Made by a program: the position numbers and the translations under genes. Shown piece by piece: positions 36,780-45,953 of a stretch of DNA of 64,000 bases; the first letter of the stretch is position 1; each line of letters opens with the position of its first letter. Under the pieces are notes generated by a model. It was not told the DNA's origin. It ran no database searches and worked only from the letters and a program-made list of their open reading frames with translations. This stretch comes from Novipirellula aureliae (GTDB lineage: Bacteria; Planctomycetota; Planctomycetia; Pirellulales; Pirellulaceae): the NCBI RefSeq assembly GCF_007860185.1, contig NZ_SJPY01000001.1:1077132-1141131 (forward strand), given 5' to 3'.

Positions 36780-39700
36780 CTACTTTGACGCTCGCTTGGC
36801 CCACTGTTCGACGGTTCCTCTTAGCGAATTGCCATGGTTCTTCGCATCAAGGGCGGCACCGTTGGCGAAATATCTTTGTTGCAGCGCATCAATATCGGCG
36901 CGCAGTTTCGACAGATCGCTGGCGGGCCATTCAGAGGCTTGCGATTGTTCGATCCGCCGCAGCATCCACGCCGCTCCGGTCGGAGTCAATGTCTCTGGGA
37001 TTGAGAATCCATTTGTTTCAGACGAAATCTGCGAGCCATCGCGTCGCGACCACCATGCAACCATTGCTGCAAGCAGCAGCAGCGTCAAGAAACCAACGCC
37101 CCACGCGAAACCCGATACGCCAGACGACTGGAAGCTCAGAGTCCGTTCGTCGACGGAAACAAGATCGTAATCGTCATAGGTGAAACGCGTGATGGAGGCT
37201 GGCTTGATCGATGCCGTTTCACCCTCTGGGACTGCCGAGGAAACCAACGTTGGAGCTGCGTTCTCTTGGAGGATGGGAAAGTCGAAGCGATCAGGTTTCG
37301 GGGTCGCAACGGAATTCTCTGGCTCAAAGGTCACCACCCATTTTCGCATTGTGCCGAGCCGAAACAAACCATCGGAATCAGGGTCCAAATTGGGCATCGA
37401 TTCCTGATTGAATGCGTAACGGCTCTTTGCCGAGGCTGTTTTCTGCTCGGGTTGAGAACGGTAGGACTGATTGACAAGCATGGGTTCCGCAACCAATTGG
37501 GCAGCATCTGGTTTATAGCCAGGCAACGCGGTTTCTAATCCATCCAGTAACCGATCGACATCAGGCAACACGCCAGTTGCTCGAGCGACAATCTCGAGTT
37601 GGACCGGCTTCTCTTTGTTGCCTTCGGCAATCGCTCTAGCATCAAGTGTTTGCTCGATCACCAGATCGGCAACCGGACGTGCGACGGGCTCACTCGACGC
37701 ATCGACCAGGACCGTATTCGATAAAATTGGCAACACAATCGGTCCGGTGGAATCGTTGAAGTGCATATCCATTTGGATCGCTGGCAAGCGGTCGACACTG
37801 GGGTCGGTGGCCCGCAAAACGATGTAGGCCATCGGTTTTTCCTGCCATCCTGTTTCGCCTTCCATTCGGATCGGCACCGCTGGATTCATCGGTTGAAAAA
37901 AGCCGATACCGAGCAGTTCGACTTTGCCGCCAAACGATTCTTCGATGCTTTTGCGCAATCGTTCTTGATAGTTGATTCTCTTGTATTGACCGGCACTGAA
38001 CTCGGCAAAGCTGTCCATCAAATAGCGTGCAAAACCGCCTGACGAACGATCGATCGATGCCGTGTGTTGCAAGGTTAGAATGGCCCCAAATGGCTCGGTC
38101 CCGACACAGTCGCTACCATCGATCGCCAGCCGAAGATGAATCTCATCTTTGACCAATTCGTTGTATAGATTGAGCGTCCGTTGGATGGGGGCACCCGCTG
38201 GGTGATCGCCAACGACACGAGCTGCTGCTTGCAGGAGTCGCGGCTTAACCTCGGGTTTGGTTTGCGGCAATCCGGCCATGACGTTGCGAGCGAACTCGCC
38301 GATGTGATAATTCGATTGCTGAGGTGACATTTTCAAAAAGTCAGCACGAATACGATCGATTTGGTCAGCATTCTCAAGTCCCTCGGTCATCAAGTCTTCA
38401 AGGGTTAAGGCTCCCAAATCACTCGCTCCGAGGGCCAGGCTGAACCAGACGTTGTAGATTTGCATATTGGGACGAACGCGGCCATCGGCAAGCGCATTTC
38501 GGTAGCGTGACGTGGCATCGGCAAATGACCCAAAAACCAATTTCCGTGCTGCATGATACGCCGCCGCATCTTGTTCTCGCTCACCACGGAATTGCATCCG
38601 GTCAAAGCGAAGGGCCGCCTTCAGAATTGCAGATTGCCAAGCGTCCTGTTCATTTTCGCTGTTGGCGACCGCGGTATCGGCTAACGCCGTGGCGAGGTCG
38701 TATCCATCTTCGACAATCTTTCTTAATTCGGACTCCGTGCGTTCGAAACCTGCGTCTTCCTGAGCTTTGCGACTCCGCCAATCGCCGCTGAGTCCTTGCT
38801 GCATCGTCGACGCAAGCCGTACAGCAACGGGGGCGCTGATTTGGTCAATTGGCCCAAGGATCTTTTGGATGGTTTCACGTTCATAGGCTTGTGTGGGTCC
38901 ATAGCAAGCCGTCAGCGCCGTCACGACACCTGGAAGTCGCCGACCATCGATACCGATGGAAGCAAGCACATCAAGCAGCTCTGACAAGCGGTCCAAGTTG
39001 CGTTGTTGCCAACCGCGAGTGACTGGCGTCGAAGGTCGTACCGAGCGACTGTAGGAATAGAAGAACGCATTGTTCGTTGGCCGTCGGCTCATCCTAGCTT
39101 GCATCCGCTTGACCCACAGATCCAAAAAGCTATTGGCCAACTCTTCACTCATCGCTGGCTGACGTTTAACGCCTTGTTCTAACAGTTCGATCGCAAGATC
39201 GGTTTCGTCTGCAATCAATGCGACTCCGATGAATGCGTTGTAGGCGCGTCCAACCAAACTAGGCTCAATTTTTTGCCGCCACGCTTCATTGGGCATCGAC
39301 CGCAGGAGTAGCGCCGCCACTTCGGAAACACCATTCTTTTGGGCATCTGTCTTGATCGCGTCTTCGGCGCGAGAAAGCAGACCGATTGTTAGCATCCGTA
39401 ACGGAATGGTAAGCTGATCTAGTTGTAGATTGCGTTGTTCGAGCAACGTATCGACGGCTTCTTTCATTGTTAAAATTGCTTGAGCACGTACCGCTTCCGA
39501 CAACTTTTCGTCTTCCAGTTTTAGGGCTTTCAGCGCAACCGCTTGCAACCCGGCAGGAGCGAGCGATGGGTTGGCAAACAAACTGCGCAGCCAGGTTAGT
39601 CCAGGTCCCGGAGGCACACGTGGTAACAGGTCGACCGCTTGATTGAGGCACTCGCTTCGAACGGACGATTCGGCTTCCTCGAGCAGTGCGATTTCGCCCA

Positions 39701-40787
39701 ATAACGACCAAGCGGTTTCGACCATCCGGTCACTTTCGGCACCAGTTGTTTCGCTTGAGCGGGCCATTTGGTATTCGGCGTGGCCAAGCATCACGGCTGC
39801 GTTCTTTTCATTTCGGGCGGTTTCCAGCGATGGCATAAATTCGAATGCCTCGATCGGCAATCCCGCCGCCAACAACAACCGCACGGTACGATCACGCTGA
39901 GCATCCGTTTTTGTTCCAAACCAAGTCGTTCCTTCGCGAAATCGCTCGACCAATGGACGGGTGCTCGTCTTTTTTGCCGACGCCTTCAAGAGACCAGCCA
40001 ACGCATCAACCTGCCAATCGGTTGGCTCGGCGGGCGCGGCTTCGGACAGCCCCAAAACGTCTTCGGGGATCAGTTCTGACTCAAGGTGATTTGTGCCTTG
40101 GATCAGAGCCGAATACATGCCTTCGGCCTCGCTGCCAGCGCGCAAAATCAAGAGGGCTTTGACGGCATCCCACTCGCCCGCCATCGCGTGCCGGTGAAAC
40201 CAATTGACGATTTCCGCGTCATCCGCATCCTCCGCAGGTAATGATGCCATCTCCAAGCCAATCTCCGCGCGAGCACGAAGGACCGCTTCGGGGCGTCTGA
40301 CAAAATTGAACCCTCGCATCGCTCGGACAAGTTGTCGGCGACGGGTGCTTGACGACTGCGGTTTGACACCGTCCAGCATCCAAGGGTTCAAGTCAATGCC
40401 GAGATCTTTGTAGTAGGCGACCATCGCACGTCGTTCATTTTCCGGAAGCGTTTTAAGCGTGTCAATGATCTGCTGCGTGTCGGCATCCGGTTTGGAAACG
40501 GGCTTACTTCCAGCGGGACTCGATGTCGCTGGATTCGTTTGTACCGTCTCCGTCTCCGCCTCCTTGGACTCCTCGGACGACGCAGCCATTCCCGCCTCCT
40601 TCACGACGATTTGTTCCGCCTTGATCGTCTGCGTCGCCCCATTTTGCACAACGACACGAATGCCTTTGGGCATTGGTGGGTTTTGAGCGGTGGCCGCAGA
40701 TTGAGACACAATGCACATCGACAAACATGCCGCCGCCAATAGCGTAGCGGTGCGGTTGGTAGTCACTGAATGGATAGATTGATTCAT
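36780..40787 (-). CDS. Large membrane-anchored protein of unknown function at the end of the MoxR/VWA operon
   Basis: A 1335-residue protein. A signal peptide (NRTATLLAAACLSMCIVSQSAATA) spans about 10-34, and a single transmembrane segment (WGVGFLTLLLLAAMVAWW) lies near 1255, followed by a cytoplasmic tail of about 75 residues. Between them is a long, mostly helical region with Ala-rich repeats resembling TPR/HEAT units, then a beta-rich part (about 900-1240). The topology (large periplasmic part, one TM, short tail) recalls BatD, but I see no BatD sequence motif. It lies last in the minus-strand series moxR - DUF58 - 292aa - VWA - VWA - 336aa. The start at 40787 begins the signal peptide. 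Confidence 0.75.
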   Translation of the reverse strand: MNQSIHSVTTNRTATLLAAACLSMCIVSQSAATAQNPPMPKGIRVVVQNGATQTIKAEQIVVKEAGMAASSEESKEAETETVQTNPATSSPAGSKPVSKPDADTQQIIDTLKTLPENERRAMVAYYKDLGIDLNPWMLDGVKPQSSSTRRRQLVRAMRGFNFVRRPEAVLRARAEIGLEMASLPAEDADDAEIVNWFHRHAMAGEWDAVKALLILRAGSEAEGMYSALIQGTNHLESELIPEDVLGLSEAAPAEPTDWQVDALAGLLKASAKKTSTRPLVERFREGTTWFGTKTDAQRDRTVRLLLAAGLPIEAFEFMPSLETARNEKNAAVMLGHAEYQMARSSETTGAESDRMVETAWSLLGEIALLEEAESSVRSECLNQAVDLLPRVPPGPGLTWLRSLFANPSLAPAGLQAVALKALKLEDEKLSEAVRAQAILTMKEAVDTLLEQRNLQLDQLTIPLRMLTIGLLSRAEDAIKTDAQKNGVSEVAALLLRSMPNEAWRQKIEPSLVGRAYNAFIGVALIADETDLAIELLEQGVKRQPAMSEELANSFLDLWVKRMQARMSRRPTNNAFFYSYSRSVRPSTPVTRGWQQRNLDRLSELLDVLASIGIDGRRLPGVVTALTACYGPTQAYERETIQKILGPIDQISAPVAVRLASTMQQGLSGDWRSRKAQEDAGFERTESELRKIVEDGYDLATALADTAVANSENEQDAWQSAILKAALRFDRMQFRGEREQDAAAYHAARKLVFGSFADATSRYRNALADGRVRPNMQIYNVWFSLALGASDLGALTLEDLMTEGLENADQIDRIRADFLKMSPQQSNYHIGEFARNVMAGLPQTKPEVKPRLLQAAARVVGDHPAGAPIQRTLNLYNELVKDEIHLRLAIDGSDCVGTEPFGAILTLQHTASIDRSSGGFARYLMDSFAEFSAGQYKRINYQERLRKSIEESFGGKVELLGIGFFQPMNPAVPIRMEGETGWQEKPMAYIVLRATDPSVDRLPAIQMDMHFNDSTGPIVLPILSNTVLVDASSEPVARPVADLVIEQTLDARAIAEGNKEKPVQLEIVARATGVLPDVDRLLDGLETALPGYKPDAAQLVAEPMLVNQSYRSQPEQKTASAKSRYAFNQESMPNLDPDSDGLFRLGTMRKWVVTFEPENSVATPKPDRFDFPILQENAAPTLVSSAVPEGETASIKPASITRFTYDDYDLVSVDERTLSFQSSGVSGFAWGVGFLTLLLLAAMVAWWSRRDGSQISSETNGFSIPETLTPTGAAWMLRRIEQSQASEWPASDLSKLRADIDALQQRYFANGAALDAKNHGNSLRGTVEQWAKRASK

Positions 40788-40858
40788 AATTAAGCGGTTG
40801 GTGGCAATTGGGTTTTGACTGCGAACGTTCCTGACGAATGAATGGAATGGAATGGGCG

Positions 40859-41869
40859 TCACCATCCGGATCCCATAGGGCCAGCCATTCCGGCTCCATT
40901 CATGGGGGGGCCTTCTGTATTGGGTGGACCTTTTCCAGGGTTGTTTCCTGGCTTGCCCTCCCCGGGGGCACCGTCACCGGGACGACGAGCAAGCGGTGCG
41001 GTTCGAGGCAGCGGGACTCCTTCGAGTTGATCAGAAACACTTTGTTCAAGGTTAAGGACCTGTTCGAGATTGCGTTGCATTTGCGAACCGCGATCGAGCG
41101 AAGGCAATGCGACCAAATTCGCATCCGACGGCGAGGCTTCGGATGACGCCAGGTATCGGTAGTGCTGGCGTGCCGCATCGGAAACCGGCCGCCATACCTC
41201 GGGCGGCCGACCTTCTTCACGAAGCAATCTTGCGCCGACGTACTGAGCTGCCGCCAACTCCTCGCGAATTGCATCGGTCGGCAACGTATGCCCAGTCGGG
41301 GACGTATGCCCAGTCGGCTTCGTTCGACCGTTCATCGTCCGTTCCACCATGCGAAGCTCTAGCAGTGCTTGGAGTTGCTCGATACCGTTAAACACTTGGC
41401 CCGCACGAACCATCGCCCGCGCTTCGGCCCAACGAAGTGACTCCAGTAGCTGTCGGTCCGTCGCGGGTATTTCGATTCCACGACTGCTCGTTGAGGAGGC
41501 TTCTTTCAAAAGCGTTTCGGTTGCCTGTCCATATAGGTCGGCTGCTTGTTGCCAAAGATCGCCCGCTCGGTCGTAGGCCGCATCTTGCCGAGCGGTCGCA
41601 TCCACCACGGATCGAGCCAGTGGATGGTCGCTCTGGGTCTGCCAATCGATACCTGCGGCAAACGACGCACGCCGAGCATCAAGCAAATCCAAGTGCAGCT
41701 CATAGGCCGCTTCTTGAGCAGCGGTCGCCGATGCCGATTGCGCTTGCGCCTTTCGGATCAACGTAGCTGCTTTGTCTCGAGCCAACCAGGTTTGGCCAGG
41801 ACCATAATGGTAGGCCAACACAAACACCGGCAGAACAAGCCATAGTAACCAAAGTAGCGAGCGACGCAT
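40859..41869 (-). CDS. Membrane-anchored helical protein in the VWA operon
   Basis: A 336-residue protein. The N-terminal hydrophobic segment (RRSLLWLLWLVLPVFVLAYHYG) is a signal anchor. The body is helical (AQSASATAAQEAAYELHLDLLDARRA, ELAAAQYVGARLLREEGRPPEVW), perhaps TPR-like, and the C-terminus is Pro/Gly-rich (GEGKPGNNPGKGPPNTEGPP). The position equals that of BatC, a TPR protein, in other Bat operons. Its ATG overlaps the stop of the upstream VWA gene by one base (TAATG at 41869), so I reject the longer frame to 41986. Confidence 0.75.
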   Translation of the reverse strand: MRRSLLWLLWLVLPVFVLAYHYGPGQTWLARDKAATLIRKAQAQSASATAAQEAAYELHLDLLDARRASFAAGIDWQTQSDHPLARSVVDATARQDAAYDRAGDLWQQAADLYGQATETLLKEASSTSSRGIEIPATDRQLLESLRWAEARAMVRAGQVFNGIEQLQALLELRMVERTMNGRTKPTGHTSPTGHTLPTDAIREELAAAQYVGARLLREEGRPPEVWRPVSDAARQHYRYLASSEASPSDANLVALPSLDRGSQMQRNLEQVLNLEQSVSDQLEGVPLPRTAPLARRPGDGAPGEGKPGNNPGKGPPNTEGPPMNGAGMAGPMGSGW

Positions 41870-42888
41870 TAAATTGCCTCTCCTGGAAATTCGACTCGTC
41901 CATGACTCGGATGGCGACTGGATTTTGACAAACCCCACAAAGAGAGTGCTGGCAACAACATCGCTAACAACAGAGCTCCGAAACAAAACGCGACAACCGC
42001 CGCTTCACGGAGCCCCACACGATCGGACACTCGTGGTTGGATGATCGACAACCGACTCAATAATTCACTTGGCAAATGTCGAGTATTGGCATCAAAGTAG
42101 GTTCCTCTCAGTTGGCTGGCCAACTCCCGCAGCGACTGCGAATCCTGTCGTGACGGATGCCCCGCAATCGTTATGGCCTGGGCGGTTTGACCAAGACCAA
42201 TCACCAAGCAATCGGAAATGGATGGTGGGATCGCACGAATGGGGGTCTTATCGGTACTGTCGCCATCGCTAAGCACGACCAACAACGTCGAGCCGGCAGG
42301 CCATTGGCGGGCATAGTCGATCGCCTCGGCAATACTCGTCGATAGCTGGGTAGGCCCCGGTTCAAAAGCGCTAAACACCGGCAAACCATCAAACAAATTC
42401 TGCACGACCGCTTTGTCGAAGGTCTGCTCGACAATTGGAACGGCTCTTGTGTAGACGCCGAATACCGTAATGCGTGTGTTTTCGGCGTCCAAACGATCCA
42501 GTACCGCTTGCATGACTTCACCACCGCGCACAATACGCTGCTGCTGTTGATTCGAATCGATTTTTCGCACCCCCGCATCCTTTAGAAACATGCTCGGTGA
42601 GGAGTCCAGGCAAACCAATACATGTTTGGAGGCCTCCGGTGCTGGTTCGAGATCCGCAAAGCTTGAAGGCAGCAGCAACAGAATCATCGATCCCCAAGCC
42701 ATCATTCCCATCGACAGGACTCGCAAGAGTGGCACAACACGAGCCCAGGCAGCAGGACGCCGTGTTGGCCCGAATGCCAATCGTGCCACACGTTCGATCC
42801 GCCGCAACTGCAACCATTCAGCCATCGAGACGACAGCGACAACGACCAATGCGGCTACCGCTGCGGTCGTTAAGGGATTGTCTACCAT
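41869..42888 (-). CDS. VWA-domain membrane protein (BatB-like)
   Basis: A 339-residue protein. Two TM segments near the N-terminus (TTAAVAALVVVAVVSMAEW and VLSMGMMAWGSMILLLLP) and one near the C-terminus (VAFCFGALLLAMLLPAL) flank a von Willebrand A domain. MIDAS residues: VLVCLDSSPSMFLKD, the GPTQLSTSIAEAI threonine motif and VVLSDGDSTDKTP. Metal-dependent ligand binding in the periplasm is expected. GGAGGT stands 7 bases before the ATG, inside the preceding gene, and the genes overlap by 7 bp. Confidence 0.85.
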   Translation of the reverse strand: MVDNPLTTAAVAALVVVAVVSMAEWLQLRRIERVARLAFGPTRRPAAWARVVPLLRVLSMGMMAWGSMILLLLPSSFADLEPAPEASKHVLVCLDSSPSMFLKDAGVRKIDSNQQQQRIVRGGEVMQAVLDRLDAENTRITVFGVYTRAVPIVEQTFDKAVVQNLFDGLPVFSAFEPGPTQLSTSIAEAIDYARQWPAGSTLLVVLSDGDSTDKTPIRAIPPSISDCLVIGLGQTAQAITIAGHPSRQDSQSLRELASQLRGTYFDANTRHLPSELLSRLSIIQPRVSDRVGLREAAVVAFCFGALLLAMLLPALSLWGLSKSSRHPSHGRVEFPGEAI

Positions 42889-43931
42889 GGTGTGTACCTC
42901 CACTTCAACAAGCTTATGGCATAAAGCAACAACCCGATTGCGGCGATGAAAACGAACGGTTCAAAGTAGTCGACCGGCACCGATGCGGTCGGTTGAAAAC
43001 GTGCTGGCTGCATTTGGTCAATGTGGCTGAAGATCATCCGCAAACCATCCGAATTCGTCGCCAAAAAAGCGTCGCCGCCCGTTTCGCGGGCAATGGTAGA
43101 CACTGCCGATGGGATCGCGTCGTTACCGATATGAATGTGATACATCGTGATCCCAACGTCATTCAATTGCCGAGAAACGTCGTCAATCTGCTCTTGGCCA
43201 TTTAAGTCGCTACTCATTCCGTCCGACACCAAGATCAACAGCCGATCGGTCGGCGCGGGCTTGGCAAAACCAGTCGTGGCTCCACTGCTTTTCATCGAAG
43301 CTGGTCGAAACAATTGCTCTGCCGCTTGTTGTTGCTTCCATTGGTCAGCGTTTTGTGGGCCTTCATTGACGCCGTCGAGACGCATCCCCTCGCGTTGCAT
43401 ATTTCCCGCGCAGTACTGAAGTGCCGAGCCGATCATCGTTCCTCCCATCCCTGTTGGTTGGTTCCTAGGATTGGCAAAGGATAGTGCATTGCGAATCGCC
43501 TGAAGATCTTTTGTCAAAGGAACCCATCGCATTGGCCATGACCCAAAAAGTGTCAAGCCCATTGCGTCACCTTCTCGGGCATGGGTAAACGACTCGATCG
43601 CATCGGCTGCGACCTCGTACCGACTCTGACCTTCGAGGCTGATCCCCATGCTACCCGAAACATCCATGCAAACGGTGATGTGGGTTGCCACTCGATCTTG
43701 CTCCGGTACTCGCAGCACTTGTGGTCGCGCAATCAACACCACCGCAACCGCCATCAACAATGCCGGAAACAACTCGGATCCACGAAGTAGCATCGCCAAC
43801 CAAGGACGTGAGGTATGCGTTTGATGATCAAACGGCATCCGCAATCCTAAGCTTTGACGACGGATCGACCAAAAGCCGAGTGCAAGCGGGATGGCCAAGA
43901 GCATCAAATAATTTGGATGGGCAAACGTCAA
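42882..43931 (-). CDS. VWA-domain membrane protein (BatA-like)
   Basis: A 349-residue protein. Two N-terminal TM segments (LMLLAIPLALGFWSIRRQSL and ALLMAVAVVLIARPQVL) are followed by a VWA domain with the MIDAS motif CMDVSGSMGISLEGQSRYE, then MGGTMIGSALQYCAG and ILVSDGMSSDLNG. One TM lies at the C-terminus (FVFIAAIGLLLYAISLL). I place the start at TTG 43931, which overlaps the upstream stop (TTGA) and has GGAGG 7 bases upstream; the frame is open further but that part is antisense-like and overlaps the previous gene. Confidence 0.85.
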   Translation of the reverse strand: MTFAHPNYLMLLAIPLALGFWSIRRQSLGLRMPFDHQTHTSRPWLAMLLRGSELFPALLMAVAVVLIARPQVLRVPEQDRVATHITVCMDVSGSMGISLEGQSRYEVAADAIESFTHAREGDAMGLTLFGSWPMRWVPLTKDLQAIRNALSFANPRNQPTGMGGTMIGSALQYCAGNMQREGMRLDGVNEGPQNADQWKQQQAAEQLFRPASMKSSGATTGFAKPAPTDRLLILVSDGMSSDLNGQEQIDDVSRQLNDVGITMYHIHIGNDAIPSAVSTIARETGGDAFLATNSDGLRMIFSHIDQMQPARFQPTASVPVDYFEPFVFIAAIGLLLYAISLLKWRYTPW

Positions 43932-44806
43932 ACCGCACCTCCAAGAGCTTCGCTCTCTTGATAAGGAGCTAACAAACTTTCGATCGCATCCGCATCCAAA
44001 TCGATACGAGCCGATTCGTCCGCATGGAGCCATCCCTCTAAGGTTCTCAGCAAGTGCCCCGCTTCGTGGTGACGACGCAGTACGGGCAAAGCACCGACAA
44101 CCGAATCAGAAAGTCCCAACCGCTGCCGCCAATACGCATACAACAATAGTTCCAACTGACCTTGCTGCTGAACGGTCAATTCACCTCGGCTAGCCTGTTG
44201 GATAAGCGGGCGAAGTCGATCGGAGAGGGTCGGTTTGTATTGCACGATCGATGGCGACTCCGGTCGACGTGACCACCATCGGGAAAGAACCCATACGACA
44301 GGAACGCAAGCCCACAAGAGAGCGAACGTCAGCAAGATCGCGCGGTAGCCACGGGGTGCCCGCAAAATAGGATCGTCGATCTCATACAGACTCGTCCCAC
44401 GATCAGGCGGCAAATCAGATACCACCTTCACCGGCATCGTGGGCAAAGCGTCGGCGTCAGTCAGTGGCGAGCCGTCGTGTTTTACGACCAAGCGTGACAA
44501 ATCGTAGTCGCCTGCCACAGTCCCGAAAAACCAAAGTGTGTAATCATGTGGTTGATCAGGTTGACGATCGCGATTGAGTGGATCCACTCGTTCAACGCGA
44601 ACGAGGACTTCCGCGTCCATTTTTTGATTCGGCATCGCTTGCAACGTGCCACTAGGATGCGAAAACGCCAGTCGTCCTGTTAGCCCACGCTTGACGGTCA
44701 GGAGTGCATCGTCAGCCGCGATTGCATCCGCAGGGGGAATCGTCAATAGAATCGCCAACAGGATGTGCAATCGAACGAACCAACGAATTAGCAAACGGCA
44801 TCTCAT
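43928..44806 (-). CDS. Membrane protein of the MoxR/VWA operon
   Basis: A 292-residue protein with a signal peptide (LHILLAILLTIPPADAIA), a periplasmic beta-rich region (about 35-160), one TM segment (RAILLTFALLWACVPVVWVL near 170) and a cytoplasmic helical tail (LSDRLRPLIQQASRGELTVQQQ...LYAYWRQRLGL). The position and topology match the DUF4381-type or BatD-tail proteins found between DUF58 and VWA genes. Its ATG overlaps the DUF58 stop (ATGA, 44803-44806) and its stop overlaps the BatA start, so the set is tightly coupled. Confidence 0.75.
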   Translation of the reverse strand: MRCRLLIRWFVRLHILLAILLTIPPADAIAADDALLTVKRGLTGRLAFSHPSGTLQAMPNQKMDAEVLVRVERVDPLNRDRQPDQPHDYTLWFFGTVAGDYDLSRLVVKHDGSPLTDADALPTMPVKVVSDLPPDRGTSLYEIDDPILRAPRGYRAILLTFALLWACVPVVWVLSRWWSRRPESPSIVQYKPTLSDRLRPLIQQASRGELTVQQQGQLELLLYAYWRQRLGLSDSVVGALPVLRRHHEAGHLLRTLEGWLHADESARIDLDADAIESLLAPYQESEALGGAV

Positions 44807-45693
44807 CGTTGGCCTCGCATTCGCGTCGCGCGAGTCGATAAGAATTGTCTAAGTGGCGAGATCATCGGTCGGTTTGTCAGCAGTTTTAGATAGCTAACAT
44901 CTGCACCTGCTAAGTCTCGTTCGATCGTGCAATCTTGACGCCATCGTTGTCGCCCGTCACCCAAGAAACCTTGTCCCGATTCCGCTTCGCCGCCACGGAA
45001 GTATCCGCCGTCCAGGCCGCCACGTTCTGCGGGATCTTCCAAATGCAGTACCACAACGTCATGTTGATGGCCCAGTTGCCGCAGCGCAAAAATCGCATCG
45101 GGATCATGCAAATCACTAAACACAAACAACAAACTGCGCCGGCTCAATTGGGCTGACAAGGCATTCAAACGCTCGCCAAGTTCGGTGGATTCATGGATGT
45201 CGTGGGCTCGCAGTGGTTCGAGATCTCGCCACAACTTGTCAGGAGATAAACTAGGGGAACGATCTTGTTGGGAACGGCCGTGACGTGCTCCCGCGCTCAG
45301 CACGCAAACAGGACTCAAACGCCGCACGGCGACCAATCCAATCGCTGCTGCCGCCCAAACCGCCAAAGCGTGTTTGCTCAAAGAGGTAGAAGAAACGCTC
45401 ATCGAACCTGACGTATCGACGATCAAATAGATGGCGACTCGCTTGAGTGTCTCGTGTTGTTTGATGTATGCCACGGGCATTCGGGCGCTTAGCTTCCAAT
45501 CAATTTGGCGAACCGGGTCACCCGGTTCATACGGTCGCGATTGAGCATACTCTAACCCCGACCCAACAAACAGCGAATCGTCTGTCCCAAACGCAATGTC
45601 ATCCGCGATTCGACGCACCACCAACTCGAAGTTAGCTCGCGACAAAATGTCAGGGTTAGGAAGCGATTGGTTCAAGTAATTCGATGAATTCAT
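44803..45693 (-). CDS. DUF58 domain protein
   Basis: A 296-residue protein of the DUF58 family, which is a VWA-related fold found next to MoxR ATPases. The family signature GSGLEYAQSRPYEPGDPVRQIDWKLSARM is split across about 45-75, with EYxxGDxxRxIDW visible. AIYLIVDTSGSMSVSS carries a DTSGS metal motif. SLLFVFSDLHDPDAIFALRQLGHQHDVVVLHLEDP closes the domain. It has no TM segment, so it is cytoplasmic. It is separated from moxR by a 230-bp tandem repeat element, which is unusual because these two genes normally abut. Confidence 0.9.
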   Translation of the reverse strand: MNSSNYLNQSLPNPDILSRANFELVVRRIADDIAFGTDDSLFVGSGLEYAQSRPYEPGDPVRQIDWKLSARMPVAYIKQHETLKRVAIYLIVDTSGSMSVSSTSLSKHALAVWAAAAIGLVAVRRLSPVCVLSAGARHGRSQQDRSPSLSPDKLWRDLEPLRAHDIHESTELGERLNALSAQLSRRSLLFVFSDLHDPDAIFALRQLGHQHDVVVLHLEDPAERGGLDGGYFRGGEAESGQGFLGDGRQRWRQDCTIERDLAGADVSYLKLLTNRPMISPLRQFLSTRATRMRGQR

Positions 45694-45717
45694 GCAATTG
45701 GCATTCGAGTATTATCC

Positions 45718-45947
45718 GTGGCACAGGCTTCTAGCCTGTGATTTTCTCCTTCCAGGCTTCAAGCCTATGATTTTCTCCATCCAGGCTTCAATCCTATGAT
45801 TTTCTCCATCCAGGCTTCAAACCTGTGATTTTCTCCATCCAGGCTTCAAGCCTATGATTTTCTCCATCCAGGCTTCAAGCCTATGATTTTCTCCATCCAG
45901 GCTTTAAGCCTATGATTTTCTCTTCACAGGCTAGAAGCCTGTGCCAC
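45718..45947. repeat. Repeat family 3 element with exact 29-bp tandem array, between moxR and DUF58
   Basis: Terminal inverted repeats are perfect over 23 bp, beginning GTGGCACAGGCTTCT at 45718 and ending with the complement at 45947. Inside, CAGGCT cores start at 45724, 45753, 45782, 45811, 45840, 45869, 45898 and 45927, an exact period of 29. Each core is a small hairpin (CAGGCTT...AAGCCTATG) and the linkers (ATTTTCTCCATC) are the same. The element ends 6 bp from the moxR stop codon and begins 24 bp upstream of the DUF58 ATG. Identical linkers rule out a CRISPR array. Confidence 0.92.
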
Positions 45948-45953
45948 GTGTTT

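Noticed and set aside
45718-45947. CRISPR array
   Set aside because: The spacing is regular, but the sequences between cores are the same linker, not unique spacers, and no cas gene is near.
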